A model generated the notes under the pieces. It did not search any database, had not been told where the DNA came from, and was given only the letters and a program-made list of their open reading frames with translations. Both the position numbers and the translations under genes were made by a program. This document shows, piece after piece, positions 17,415 to 24,222 of a stretch of DNA of 64,000 nucleotides (position 1 is its first letter; every line of letters begins with the position of its first letter). The DNA is from Roseimaritima ulvae (GTDB lineage: Bacteria > Planctomycetota > Planctomycetia > Pirellulales > Pirellulaceae). The DNA is taken from the NCBI RefSeq assembly GCF_008065135.1, contig NZ_CP042914.1, forward strand, positions 2,914,001 through 2,978,000, in the 5' to 3' direction.

Positions 17415-18170
17415 TTACGACGCTTCGACCGCCGCTTGGCCGGTCAGATTGTGGAACGCGTCGTCTAAATCCGTACCGCGTTCGTACAAGCCCGCGACGT
17501 CACCGTTGTAGACCACGCGGCCTTCGTTGATCATCACCACGCGGTCCGCCATGGCTTCCACTTCCTGCAAAATGTGCGTGCTCAGCAGGATCGTTTTGGT
17601 TTCACTCAACCGCCGCATCGTTCGCCGCACTTCGCGAATCTGGTTGGGGTCGAGCCCGGCGGTGGGTTCGTCCAGAATCAGCACATCGGGTTCGTGCAGC
17701 AGGGCTTGAGCCATCCCCACGCGTTGTTTGAACCCCTTGGACAGCTTGCTGGTGGCTTTGTACATCACGGTCGACAAGTCGCAGATTTCGACCACCGCCT
17801 CGATGCGTTCCTTGCGATACGCCGGCGACAGGCCGCGGGCGTCCGCGAAGAAGCTGAGCATGCTGAGCGGGGTCATTTCCGGGTACAGCGGGCCGTTTTC
17901 GGGTAGGTAGCCCAGCCGTTTGCTGCCCTCGATCCGCTCGCTCAGCATATTAAAGCCCGCGATTCGGGCCTCACCTTCGCTGGGCGCGATGTAGCCGGTC
18001 AGCATTTTCATGGTCGTGCTTTTGCCGGCACCGTTGGGACCAAGAAATGCGACCAATTCGCCTTCGCGAACCGTGAAGGAGACGTCACGGCTGGCCGCGA
18101 AAGGCCCGTAAAACTTGCTCAGATGATCGGCTTCGATCATAGGTTTCGCAGGCGTTTTCGATTCGCTCAT
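17415..18170 (-). CDS. ABC transporter ATP-binding protein, GldA-like (251 aa)
   Basis: All nucleotide-binding motifs are present: Walker A GPNGAGKST, Q-loop region GYLPENGPLYPEMT, signature LSKGFKQRV, Walker B VLILDEPTAGLD, and the H-loop LLSTHIL. The start at 18170 (MSESKTPAKP) is chosen because the upstream in-frame extension shows no family features. It is the first gene of the three-gene exporter operon; the permease fusion begins 49 bases after its stop. It would energise movement of an unknown substrate across the inner membrane. Confidence 0.93.
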   Translation of the reverse strand: MSESKTPAKPMIEADHLSKFYGPFAASRDVSFTVREGELVAFLGPNGAGKSTTMKMLTGYIAPSEGEARIAGFNMLSERIEGSKRLGYLPENGPLYPEMTPLSMLSFFADARGLSPAYRKERIEAVVEICDLSTVMYKATSKLSKGFKQRVGMAQALLHEPDVLILDEPTAGLDPNQIREVRRTMRRLSETKTILLSTHILQEVEAMADRVVMINEGRVVYNGDVAGLYERGTDLDDAFHNLTGQAAVEAS

Positions 18171-18437
18171 GTGGCTCAGAGGGAAGCAGGAGGTGGGTTC
18201 AAACGAACTAATGGAGGTAGAAACCTGGATCAAAGGGCCTAATATATCGGCGACCTGCCCAAGCTCAACATGACTAGGGGTGAGTACAGTGTTACGAATC
18301 CAGGGTTCTGGAGGTTCGTCGAATACAACCGCTTTTCTCCCAGCGACTTTCGGCTAAAATCTGGGCCATCACTGACCGATGCTATTAGGGTGCCCTCCGG
18401 GATCGCTAGCATGGCGGTTGGTGGGAAGTGCCAATAT

Positions 18438-18511
18438 GGCGGCATAGCTCAGCTGGTTAGAGCAGCGGAATCATAATCCGCGTGTCGGGGGTTCGAGTCC
18501 CTCTGCCGCTA
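18438..18511 (+). tRNA. tRNA-Met (anticodon CAT, elongator type)
   Basis: The cloverleaf is complete: acceptor GGCGGCA/TGCCGCT, D stem GCTC/GAGC, anticodon stem GCGGA/TCCGC around the loop ATCATAA (anticodon CAT), and T stem GGGGG/CCCTC. The discriminator is A18511 and CCA is not encoded. The acceptor stem starts with a paired base, so this is not the initiator. A lysidine-modified tRNA-Ile with the same anticodon is the alternative, but the overall sequence resembles elongator Met tRNAs. Confidence 0.88.
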
Positions 18512-18523
18512 CTGATTTATTGA

Positions 18524-18559
18524 AACGCTGGACTTTCGATTGAAAGTTCAGCGTTTTTT
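18524..18559 (+). terminator. Rho-independent terminator after tRNA-Met
   Basis: A 14-base stem (AACGCTGGACTTTC with GAAAGTTCAGCGTT, one G-T pair) around a GATT loop runs into six T residues, beginning 13 bases after the tRNA 3' end. Confidence 0.9.
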
Positions 18560-18565
18560 GATGCG

Positions 18566-18943
18566 CTACGGGGATTTTCGGCTGGCCAGCAGGCACACGG
18601 CGGCTCCGGTGATTTCGACTGCGGCAAATCCGGCGTGCATCGCGGAAAATCCATCGATCAGCATGCCGATGCAGCGTCCCGACGCCGCCCCGATCAGCGG
18701 TAGGCTGCCGACCAACAAGGCCGCCGCCGGCAGACCGCGTCGCCACAGCACGATCATGGCCACGGCGATCGCCATCTCCACGCCGCCGTAAAACGCTCGG
18801 ATTTCCGTCCGCATGGCAGCCGTCGAGGACTCGATCCCAAACCCGCTCAATAGGGCGTTTGGGTACAGGGCGAGCCAAATCGCGAATCCAGCCCAAGTGG
18901 CCGCGGTGACGAAAATCACGGCTGTCGGAAATCGGCTGTTCAT
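18566..18943 (-). CDS. DUF4345-like small membrane protein (125 aa)
   Basis: Four hydrophobic helices (residues about 8-25, 50-65, 70-88 and 98-118) fill most of the protein. The motif EIRAFYGGVEMAIA after the first helix is characteristic of the DUF4345 family. The function is unknown. The start at 18943 (MNSRFPTAV) is preferred over an upstream frame that lacks hydrophobic character. The gene ends seven bases from the tRNA terminator and points towards it. Confidence 0.75.
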   Translation of the reverse strand: MNSRFPTAVIFVTAATWAGFAIWLALYPNALLSGFGIESSTAAMRTEIRAFYGGVEMAIAVAMIVLWRRGLPAAALLVGSLPLIGAASGRCIGMLIDGFSAMHAGFAAVEITGAAVCLLASRKSP

Positions 18944-19101
18944 ATCAGAATTCAAAACCTCCGTTCGGCTGGCCGTGCCGGCAAAGCCCCCATCATAAAG
19001 GCTGGTGGCCGCCGGATCTCTATTGAGCGGTTTTCTGCGAACCGTCATAGTTGGCTCGCCAGAGGGGCCACTTATTTCCCGTCACCATATTGGAGCCGTC
19101 G

Positions 19102-19545
19102 ATGAGATTTGCAGAGATTTGCCTGGCTGTTTTGTTTGTCGTGGGCACATTGCAGACGGTTCAAGCCGATGAACCGAAGGCGGACAAAGTCCAGCTGATA
19201 GCCGGTCCCCAAAAGCGTTTGGTTGTTTACGGTGTGGGGGATCTCGTCAGACGCCTAAATCCGGCGAGAGAAAACGGCGATAAACCGAATTCCGGGCCTA
19301 ATGCAGTTGAAGAGTTTGTGCCGCTGATGAATTTCATCCAAACCAAGATCGCTCCTGAATCTTGGGAAAGTCTTGGTGGCGACGGTACGATGGCGCCCTA
19401 TTTGCGCAATCGCTCCATTGTCATCGATCAGACCAGGGAAGTTCATGATCAAATCATGCTGGAACTCGGCAACCTACGCAAAGCCTACCGCGTGCTGGAC
19501 GAATTCGAACAGCTGAGCGTCTCTCCCGCTGACCCCGCGCCTTAG
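19102..19545 (+). CDS. Secreted hypothetical protein (147 aa)
   Basis: The start at 19102 gives a clean signal peptide (MRFAEICLAVLFVVGTLQTV, cleavage near QADEP). The mature part has VVYGVGDLVRRL, then IAPESWESLGGDGTMAPYL and RNRSIVIDQTREVHDQIMLE with LGNLRKAYRVL. This pattern of a short alpha/beta unit occurs in planctomycete secreted proteins and resembles the small N-domains of secretin-like proteins, as far as I can judge from memory. The role is unknown. A 1.7-kb gene-free repeat region follows. Confidence 0.75.
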   Translation: MRFAEICLAVLFVVGTLQTVQADEPKADKVQLIAGPQKRLVVYGVGDLVRRLNPARENGDKPNSGPNAVEEFVPLMNFIQTKIAPESWESLGGDGTMAPYLRNRSIVIDQTREVHDQIMLELGNLRKAYRVLDEFEQLSVSPADPAP

Positions 19546-19581
19546 GCCGGAACTTTCATTAAACGTCACCGACCTGACATT

Positions 19582-19668
19582 TCAATAGGTGCCACCCACC
19601 CATCATTGCCAGCAAAACTGAGCCATTCTCGCGCAAGCAAATCGAACCATAGGTGGGTGGCCCCTATT
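19582..19668. repeat. Hairpin element copy 1
   Basis: The left end CAATAGGTGCCACCCACC pairs with the right end GGTGGGTGGCCCCTATTG. The interior ATCATTGCCAGCAAAACTGA is conserved among copies. Confidence 0.9.
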
Positions 19669-19752
19669 GTCGCTAGCTGTCCCGCTTCCACCGGGCTTGC
19701 CCCGGTTGGGCCGACAACTGGACACTAACTCGCAAGCTCCCCGCCCCGCTTT

Positions 19753-19797
19753 CAGCTTGCCCCGCGAATCGCCCGAGGCGATTCGCGGGGCAAGCTG
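19753..19797. repeat. Perfect 21-bp palindrome with 3-base loop
   Basis: Arms CAGCTTGCCCCGCGAATCGC plus C on each side of CGA pair without a mismatch. It is one of the two strongest hairpins in the window. Confidence 0.9.
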
Positions 19798-19807
19798 GGA
19801 GAAAGGT

Positions 19808-19895
19808 GGGATAGGGCGGCAATGTTAGGCGCCAGTTGTTATCCCCTCGGGGCAAGCCCGACGGAAATCCCTGCTGGGCGCAACCAACCAATCAC
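19808..19895. repeat. 88-bp module copy 1
   Basis: Begins GGGATAGGGCGGCAATGTTA and ends CAACCAACCAATCAC; near-identical copies lie at 20479-20565 and 20845-20932. Confidence 0.85.
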
Positions 19896-19900
19896 AGGTT

Positions 19901-19988
19901 CCAGTAGCTGCCACCCACCCATCATTGCCAGCAAAACTGAGCCATTCTCGCGCAAGCAAATCGAACCATAGGTGGGTGGCCCCTATTG
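19901..19988. repeat. Hairpin element copy 2
   Basis: Starts exactly 319 bases after copy 1 and has the same interior; its left end reads CCAGTAGCTGCCACCCACC. Confidence 0.9.
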
Positions 19989-20070
19989 TCGCTAGCTGTC
20001 CCGCTTCCACCGGGCTTGCCCCGGTTGGGCCGACAACTGGACACTAACTCGCAAGCTCCCCGCCCCGCTC

Positions 20071-20117
20071 TCAGCTTGCCCCGCGAATCGCCTCGGGCGA
20101 TTCGCGGGGCAAGCTGA
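20071..20117. repeat. Perfect 22-bp palindrome with 3-base loop
   Basis: Same palindrome as at 19753, extended by one pair and with the loop TCG in place of CGA, showing either compensating change or inversion of the loop. Confidence 0.9.
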
Positions 20118-20157
20118 GGGGTTCCAATAGGTGCCACCCACCCATTGCCATTGGGTT

Positions 20158-20245
20158 CCAATAGGTGCCATCCACCCATCATTGCCAGCAAAACTGAGCA
20201 GTTCTCACGCTAGCAAATCGAACCATAGGTGGGTGGCACCTATTG
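20158..20245. repeat. Hairpin element copy 3
   Basis: Full copy with both ends; preceded at 20124-20149 by a left half-copy only. Confidence 0.9.
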
Positions 20246-20329
20246 TTGCAATTGGGCCGTATTCGGCGAACCGCCATATTGGCCGCACCAAAGTTCCAAT
20301 GGGTGCCACCCACCAGGTTCCAGTAGGTG

Positions 20330-20407
20330 CCCTCAACCCATCATTGCCAGCAAAACTGAGCAATTCTCGCGCAAGCAAATCGAAACATAGGTGGGTGGCA
20401 CCTATTG
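20330..20407. repeat. Hairpin element copy 4
   Basis: Left end is degenerate (CAGTAGGTGCCCTCAACCC) while the interior and right end are intact; another left half-copy lies at 20295-20315. Confidence 0.85.
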
Positions 20408-20478
20408 TCGGATGGACTGAGCGAGCTGTCCCGCTTCCACCGGGCTTGCCCCGGTTGGGGCGAGCTGGGAGCAATCTA

Positions 20479-20565
20479 GGATAGGACGGCAATGTTAGGC
20501 GCCAGTTGTTATCCCCTCGGGGCAAGCCCGACGGAAATCCCTGCTGGGCGCAACCAACCAATCAC
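20479..20565. repeat. 88-bp module copy 2
   Basis: Same start, interior and CCAATCAC end as the module at 19808. Confidence 0.85.
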
Positions 20566-20570
20566 GAAGT

Positions 20571-20658
20571 CCAATAGGTGCCACCCACCCATCATTGCCA
20601 GCAAAACTGAGCCATTCTCACGCTAGCAAATCGAACCATAGGTGGGTGGCACCTATTG
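20571..20658. repeat. Hairpin element copy 5
   Basis: Full copy; CCAATAGGTGCCACCCACC pairs with GGTGGGTGGCACCTATTGG. Confidence 0.9.
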
Positions 20659-20844
20659 GCGTAACCGAAGCAATGGATAGCTGGGGGGGCAGCTACTGGT
20701 CGTATCGCGGAGCGATTACAGAAGATAGCCGGTGGTCAGCGCAGCGCCACCACCGGATGACTTGATCGTGCTCTCCCGCTTCCTCCTGGGCTTGCCCCAG
20801 GGGAGCGAGCAACTGGCGCCTACCAGGCAAGCTGGGAGAAAGGT

Positions 20845-20932
20845 GGGATAGGACGGCAATGTTAGGCGCCAGTTGTTATCCCCTCGGGGCAAGCCCGACG
20901 GAAATCCCTGCTGGGTGCAACCAACCAATCAC
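20845..20932. repeat. 88-bp module copy 3
   Basis: Same as the module at 19808, again followed directly by a hairpin element. Confidence 0.85.
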
Positions 20933-20937
20933 AGGTT

Positions 20938-21025
20938 CCAGTAGATGCCACCCACCTATCATTGCCAGCAAAACTGAGCAATTCTCACGCAAGCAAATCG
21001 AAACATAGGTGGGTGGCACCTATTG
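20938..21025. repeat. Hairpin element copy 6
   Basis: Full-length copy with left end CCAGTAGATGCCACCCACC; last element of the array. Confidence 0.88.
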
Positions 21026-21269
21026 GCCTCCGTCGGCAAGACGATTGTGCGAGCCATCGTGCCCCAGTCTCGTGTCCGCCGACCCCCGGTGGGGTGGCTG
21101 GGCTAGCCGGAACTTCACGTCGCCGTGCTCTGGTGTAAAGACGTGGTTAAGTAACTGCGAATAACCTGCTTGTATTGCTAGCAAGCGTTGTGGCTTCCGG
21201 GCCCAGCGTGCTAGAACCCCGCCGCCTTGGCCGTCGAGCCGCAGATTATTCCCACCGCTGTTTCCCACC

Positions 21270-22529
21270 ATGAGCCTCGTGTCGAATCTTTCCCCCTCCC
21301 GCCGACGTTTTCTCTCGCTTACCGCCGGTGCAAGCGTTGGTTTTTTTCCAAAGCCTTTCGCTCGGGCCAACAACACCGCAAACGATCACCAGCAACCCTA
21401 CACCACGATCGACTGGGACAATTGCCAGGCTATCGGTTCGGTGTCGCATGCTCATTGCCGTTCCCAGACCTCATTGGATCTGTTGGTCCGTCGCGGCTTG
21501 CGGCATCTGGCCATTTCCAACTATTACCCCTCCGCTCCTTGCACACCCGGCGAACGCATCGGACAGTTCCGTGTTCAGCAAGACTTTGCCACCGTCAAGG
21601 GCGAAGGTTATGTGCGGAGAGACTTTGCCTGGAACGAGATCCTCACCGATCCCGAACAAGGTTGGGTTGAGGAGCTCCCCGAATCCTTGAAAGACCAGGT
21701 GCCATTCGAGACAGGCGGTTCTTGTTTCACGCAGATCCAAACCGATGTGACGCTGTGCCCCAACGCCGAACATCACTCCATGACCGATAGCCGCGGACAC
21801 TTCAATTCCGTCGGTTCGACATTCGCCAGTGGCACCTTTGACGTGCGGGGCAAATACGGTTTGCACCGCCACGGGTACGCGATGGGAACCGGCCTGCCCT
21901 GGCGCGAGGCTTTTGAACGCATCATCGCGGCCCTGCAGGTGCCCGATGGCGGCGGTATCACCATCAACCACCCCAAGTGGAGCGGTATGTCTCCGGTGCA
22001 AATACAAGAACATTTGGATTTTGATCCCCGCGTGCTGGGCATCGAAATCTGGAACCAGACCGCTGAACAGCTGAACGGAAAAGGCTGGTCGTTGGCTGAG
22101 TGGGATGCGGTTTTGGCAACCGGACGCCGTTGTTACGGATTTGCTGTTTCCGACCATGCTCACAATTCCGATCCCGGTTTCCAAGGCCGCAACGTGCTGT
22201 TGGTCGATGGGACAACCGCCACCGCGGACCTGCCCGCGGCGTGTTTACGAGCCTATCGCCGGGGCGACTTTTACTGCTCTTTGGATGGCAAGCTGCAACT
22301 GCGACGTTGCCAATTCCAGGACGGCAAGTTGCGCGCTGAAGTTTCGCAAGCCAGCCAATTGCGTGTTATCACCGCTGCGGGAATCGTTCACGAACAAGCC
22401 GGCAAGGAAATCAATTGGACCGTACCGGCAGGCAAAGCGGCCGGCCAGCAGCACGTGTTTGTACGCGTCGAAGCCGACCAACGAGACGGAACCGACCGAC
22501 TGTTTTCGCAAGCCTTCCAGCTCGCCTAA
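21270..22529 (+). CDS. Tat-exported PHP-like metal-dependent phosphoesterase (419 aa)
   Basis: The N-terminus has a twin-arginine signal (PSRRRFLSLTAGASVGFF), so the folded, probably metal-loaded protein is exported. PHP-type features appear in order: SHAHC at about residue 60, HRHGY in the centre, TINHPKW at about 232, GIEIWN at about 260 and AVSDHAHN at about 293. PHP domains carry three-metal sites and hydrolyse phosphoesters. The C-terminal 100 residues look like a beta-rich accessory domain. The family assignment is by motif only. It is followed by the DUF1559 gene after 119 bases of pyrimidine-rich DNA and may share its transcript. Confidence 0.75.
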   Translation: MSLVSNLSPSRRRFLSLTAGASVGFFPKPFARANNTANDHQQPYTTIDWDNCQAIGSVSHAHCRSQTSLDLLVRRGLRHLAISNYYPSAPCTPGERIGQFRVQQDFATVKGEGYVRRDFAWNEILTDPEQGWVEELPESLKDQVPFETGGSCFTQIQTDVTLCPNAEHHSMTDSRGHFNSVGSTFASGTFDVRGKYGLHRHGYAMGTGLPWREAFERIIAALQVPDGGGITINHPKWSGMSPVQIQEHLDFDPRVLGIEIWNQTAEQLNGKGWSLAEWDAVLATGRRCYGFAVSDHAHNSDPGFQGRNVLLVDGTTATADLPAACLRAYRRGDFYCSLDGKLQLRRCQFQDGKLRAEVSQASQLRVITAAGIVHEQAGKEINWTVPAGKAAGQQHVFVRVEADQRDGTDRLFSQAFQLA

Positions 22530-22648
22530 CGTCGCTTCGTGTCTTCCTTCTCCCTTCCCCCCCCTTCTCCCTTCCCCCTTTCGACTTCGATCGGCATGTC
22601 GCCGTTTTCGAAGTGGATCCCATGTTTCCTAGCTGTTGAGAAAAACCA

Positions 22649-23524
22649 ATGCACAAGAGAAAACCGCGTACCGCATTTACTTTGGTTGAATTGTTAGTCG
22701 TGATTGCCATCATCGGCGTGTTGGTGGGCTTGTTGCTGCCCGCCGTTCAAGCCGCTCGCGAAGCCGCTCGACGCATGCAGTGCAGCAACAACCTGAAACA
22801 ACTGGGGTTGGCCACGCACAACTACCACGACACCTTCGGCTCGCTGCCTCCGGGCTGGATCGACGACACCACCAACCAAAACCGCATGGGCTGGGGCACC
22901 TTTGTGCTGCCTTTTATGGAGCAGGGAGCGATTCATGAGCGCATGAAGAGTGTCGGCGCCTACGACGTGCCCTGGTACACCATCCCCGAGATGATCACCG
23001 GAACCACCGACGTACCGGTGCCCTATGCCAAAACCGTTTTGCCCGGTTTCATCTGCCCCTCGGATCCCTCGAGTGGCTTGAACCTGGATTTGCAAGAACT
23101 GGGCAAGTCGAACTATACGGGCATCGGCGGAGCGCACTACATTTCGCCCAACGCCAATGGCACATTCTACAACAACTCGTATGTCGCCTTCCGTGACATG
23201 CGCGACGGGTTGAGCAATTTGGTGATGGTGGGCGAACGCAGCACTATCAAACAACCTTCCCGCAGCTTTATTAAGCACGGCACGCTGTGGATCGGTGGAA
23301 CCAACCACGCCCGGTACTTCTACAACAACGCGATCGTCAACGCGTCGGCGTACTACTCGATCAACGGTACCGCTGGCAATTTCAATCTGACCAGTGCCCA
23401 CCCCGGTGGCGTGCAGTTCCTGTTGGGCGATGGCTCGGCTCGCTTCATCAGCGAAACCATCAACCTGAACACCTACCGCGACTTGGGCTCGATCGCCGAC
23501 GGCAACGTGCTGAGCGAATTTTAG
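22649..23524 (+). CDS. DUF1559 prepilin-like protein (291 aa)
   Basis: A class III signal with the type IV pilin motif FTLVELLVVIAIIGVLVGLL at residues 10-29 leads into the invariant LLPAVQAAREAARRMQCSNN of DUF1559. The C-terminus has GGVQFLLGDGSARFISETIN, the family's H-x9-DG type box. Such proteins occur in dozens of copies in planctomycete genomes and are thought to be pseudopilin-like surface or secretion components. Prepilin peptidase should cut before the phenylalanine. The lipoprotein gene begins 53 bases later. Confidence 0.95.
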   Translation: MHKRKPRTAFTLVELLVVIAIIGVLVGLLLPAVQAAREAARRMQCSNNLKQLGLATHNYHDTFGSLPPGWIDDTTNQNRMGWGTFVLPFMEQGAIHERMKSVGAYDVPWYTIPEMITGTTDVPVPYAKTVLPGFICPSDPSSGLNLDLQELGKSNYTGIGGAHYISPNANGTFYNNSYVAFRDMRDGLSNLVMVGERSTIKQPSRSFIKHGTLWIGGTNHARYFYNNAIVNASAYYSINGTAGNFNLTSAHPGGVQFLLGDGSARFISETINLNTYRDLGSIADGNVLSEF

Positions 23525-23577
23525 TCGTAGCACGCTGGCTTGATTCTCACCTGATTCCTTTAACCTGAAAGATAGTG

Positions 23578-23880
23578 ATGCGTATTCTCTGTATTTGTTT
23601 GTTGACCCTGGCCTTGGGCTGCAGTTCGCAAGAAGTGGTCGAACTTCCGCCTCCGACGAGCTCCGATCAACTGGTCGCGAAATTGGATCAAATCGCCGCG
23701 ACCGGTCAGTACGAAGACGTGCTGATGGAGTTGACCATGGGGTTGGAAGAAGCCGGGTTGATGGGCGAAGCCGTTGAGCTGCAACAGTGCACGACGCTGG
23801 ACGACGAAGCCCGCGTCAAACAGGTTGCCAAACAGTTGTCCGCCCGCGTCAAAAAGCAACTGGCTGCCCAAAACGGTTAG
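23578..23880 (+). CDS. Small lipoprotein (100 aa)
   Basis: The signal peptide MRILCICLLTLALGC ends in a lipobox (LALGC), so it should be lipid-anchored. The mature part is acidic and predicted helical, with no recognisable domain. Small lipoproteins of this type commonly follow DUF1559 genes in planctomycetes. An in-frame GTG lies one codon upstream. A terminator follows. Confidence 0.78.
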   Translation: MRILCICLLTLALGCSSQEVVELPPPTSSDQLVAKLDQIAATGQYEDVLMELTMGLEEAGLMGEAVELQQCTTLDDEARVKQVAKQLSARVKKQLAAQNG

Positions 23881-23917
23881 GGTTTCACTCGTCGCCGCAA
23901 GCCGGCGACGGATTGCA

Positions 23918-23952
23918 CCCCGGTAGGAGCTGATTCCTGCCGGGGGTTTTTT
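23918..23952 (+). terminator. Rho-independent terminator after the lipoprotein gene
   Basis: The stem CCCCGGTAGGA with TCCTGCCGGGG (one T-G pair) around GCTGAT is followed by six T residues. It ends the transcript that includes the DUF1559 gene. A GC-rich hairpin (CGTCGCCG with CGGCGACG) lies just before it. Confidence 0.9.
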
Positions 23953-24005
23953 ATGGAGCGTCCGGTCGGTCGTCAACACACAGTCTCGCCTGTGCCTTCG
24001 AACAT

Positions 24006-24195
24006 GACAGGCTCCGTAGGCGCAGGCGTTGTCCGGCGGGGGCGTGGTAAGCGAAGCAGGTGAGTGGTGTGCACGTGTGCTCATGCAAACATCTGCAGCC
24101 GAAAAACCCTCCCCTCGCTGAGGCTCGACCCTCCCAGGGGGAGGGTGAAGTGCTACTAGGTCAGCAGGCGCCTGCGGCTACGGGGTAAACGATTG
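24006..24195. repeat. Cluster of interspersed repeat fragments
   Basis: Three elements seen elsewhere occur in a row: GGCTCCGTAGGCGCAGGCGT (also near 31120), a reverse copy of the CTCCC..GGGAG family (24102-24152), and GGCGCCTGCGGCTACGGGGT with AAACGATTGC (also near 32728-32763). Confidence 0.75.
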
Positions 24196-24222
24196 CTCCG
24201 AACTGTCGGACACCGACTCCCT

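Larger units (their letters stand above)
19546..21269. other. 1.7-kb gene-free region filled with mosaic repeats
   Basis: The stretch is built from three modules: an approximately 88-base hairpin element (six copies), an 88-base module ending in CAACCAACCAATCAC (three copies), and two nearly identical perfect palindromes. The first 319 bases (19582-19900) are tandemly duplicated from 19901 on. Open frames here are all made of repeat sequence. From 21026 to 21269 I see no feature except the likely upstream region of the next gene. Confidence 0.85.

Noticed and set aside
18239-18445. Frame of 68 codons ending before tRNA-Met on the minus strand
   Set aside because: It overlaps the 5' end of the tRNA gene and has no recognisable features.
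18438-18511. tRNA-Ile with lysidine-modified CAT anticodon
   Set aside because: The body and acceptor stem resemble elongator tRNA-Met more closely; the alternative is kept only as a minor possibility.
19673-20928. Several frames of 60-120 codons in the repeat array
   Set aside because: All are translations of the repeated modules and recur with each copy (for example VGCAQQGFPSGLPRGDNNW), so they reflect repeat DNA rather than genes.
19582-21025. Possible CRISPR array
   Set aside because: Repeats are about 88 bases, imperfect, unevenly spaced and separated by other repeats instead of unique spacers; no cas genes are present.
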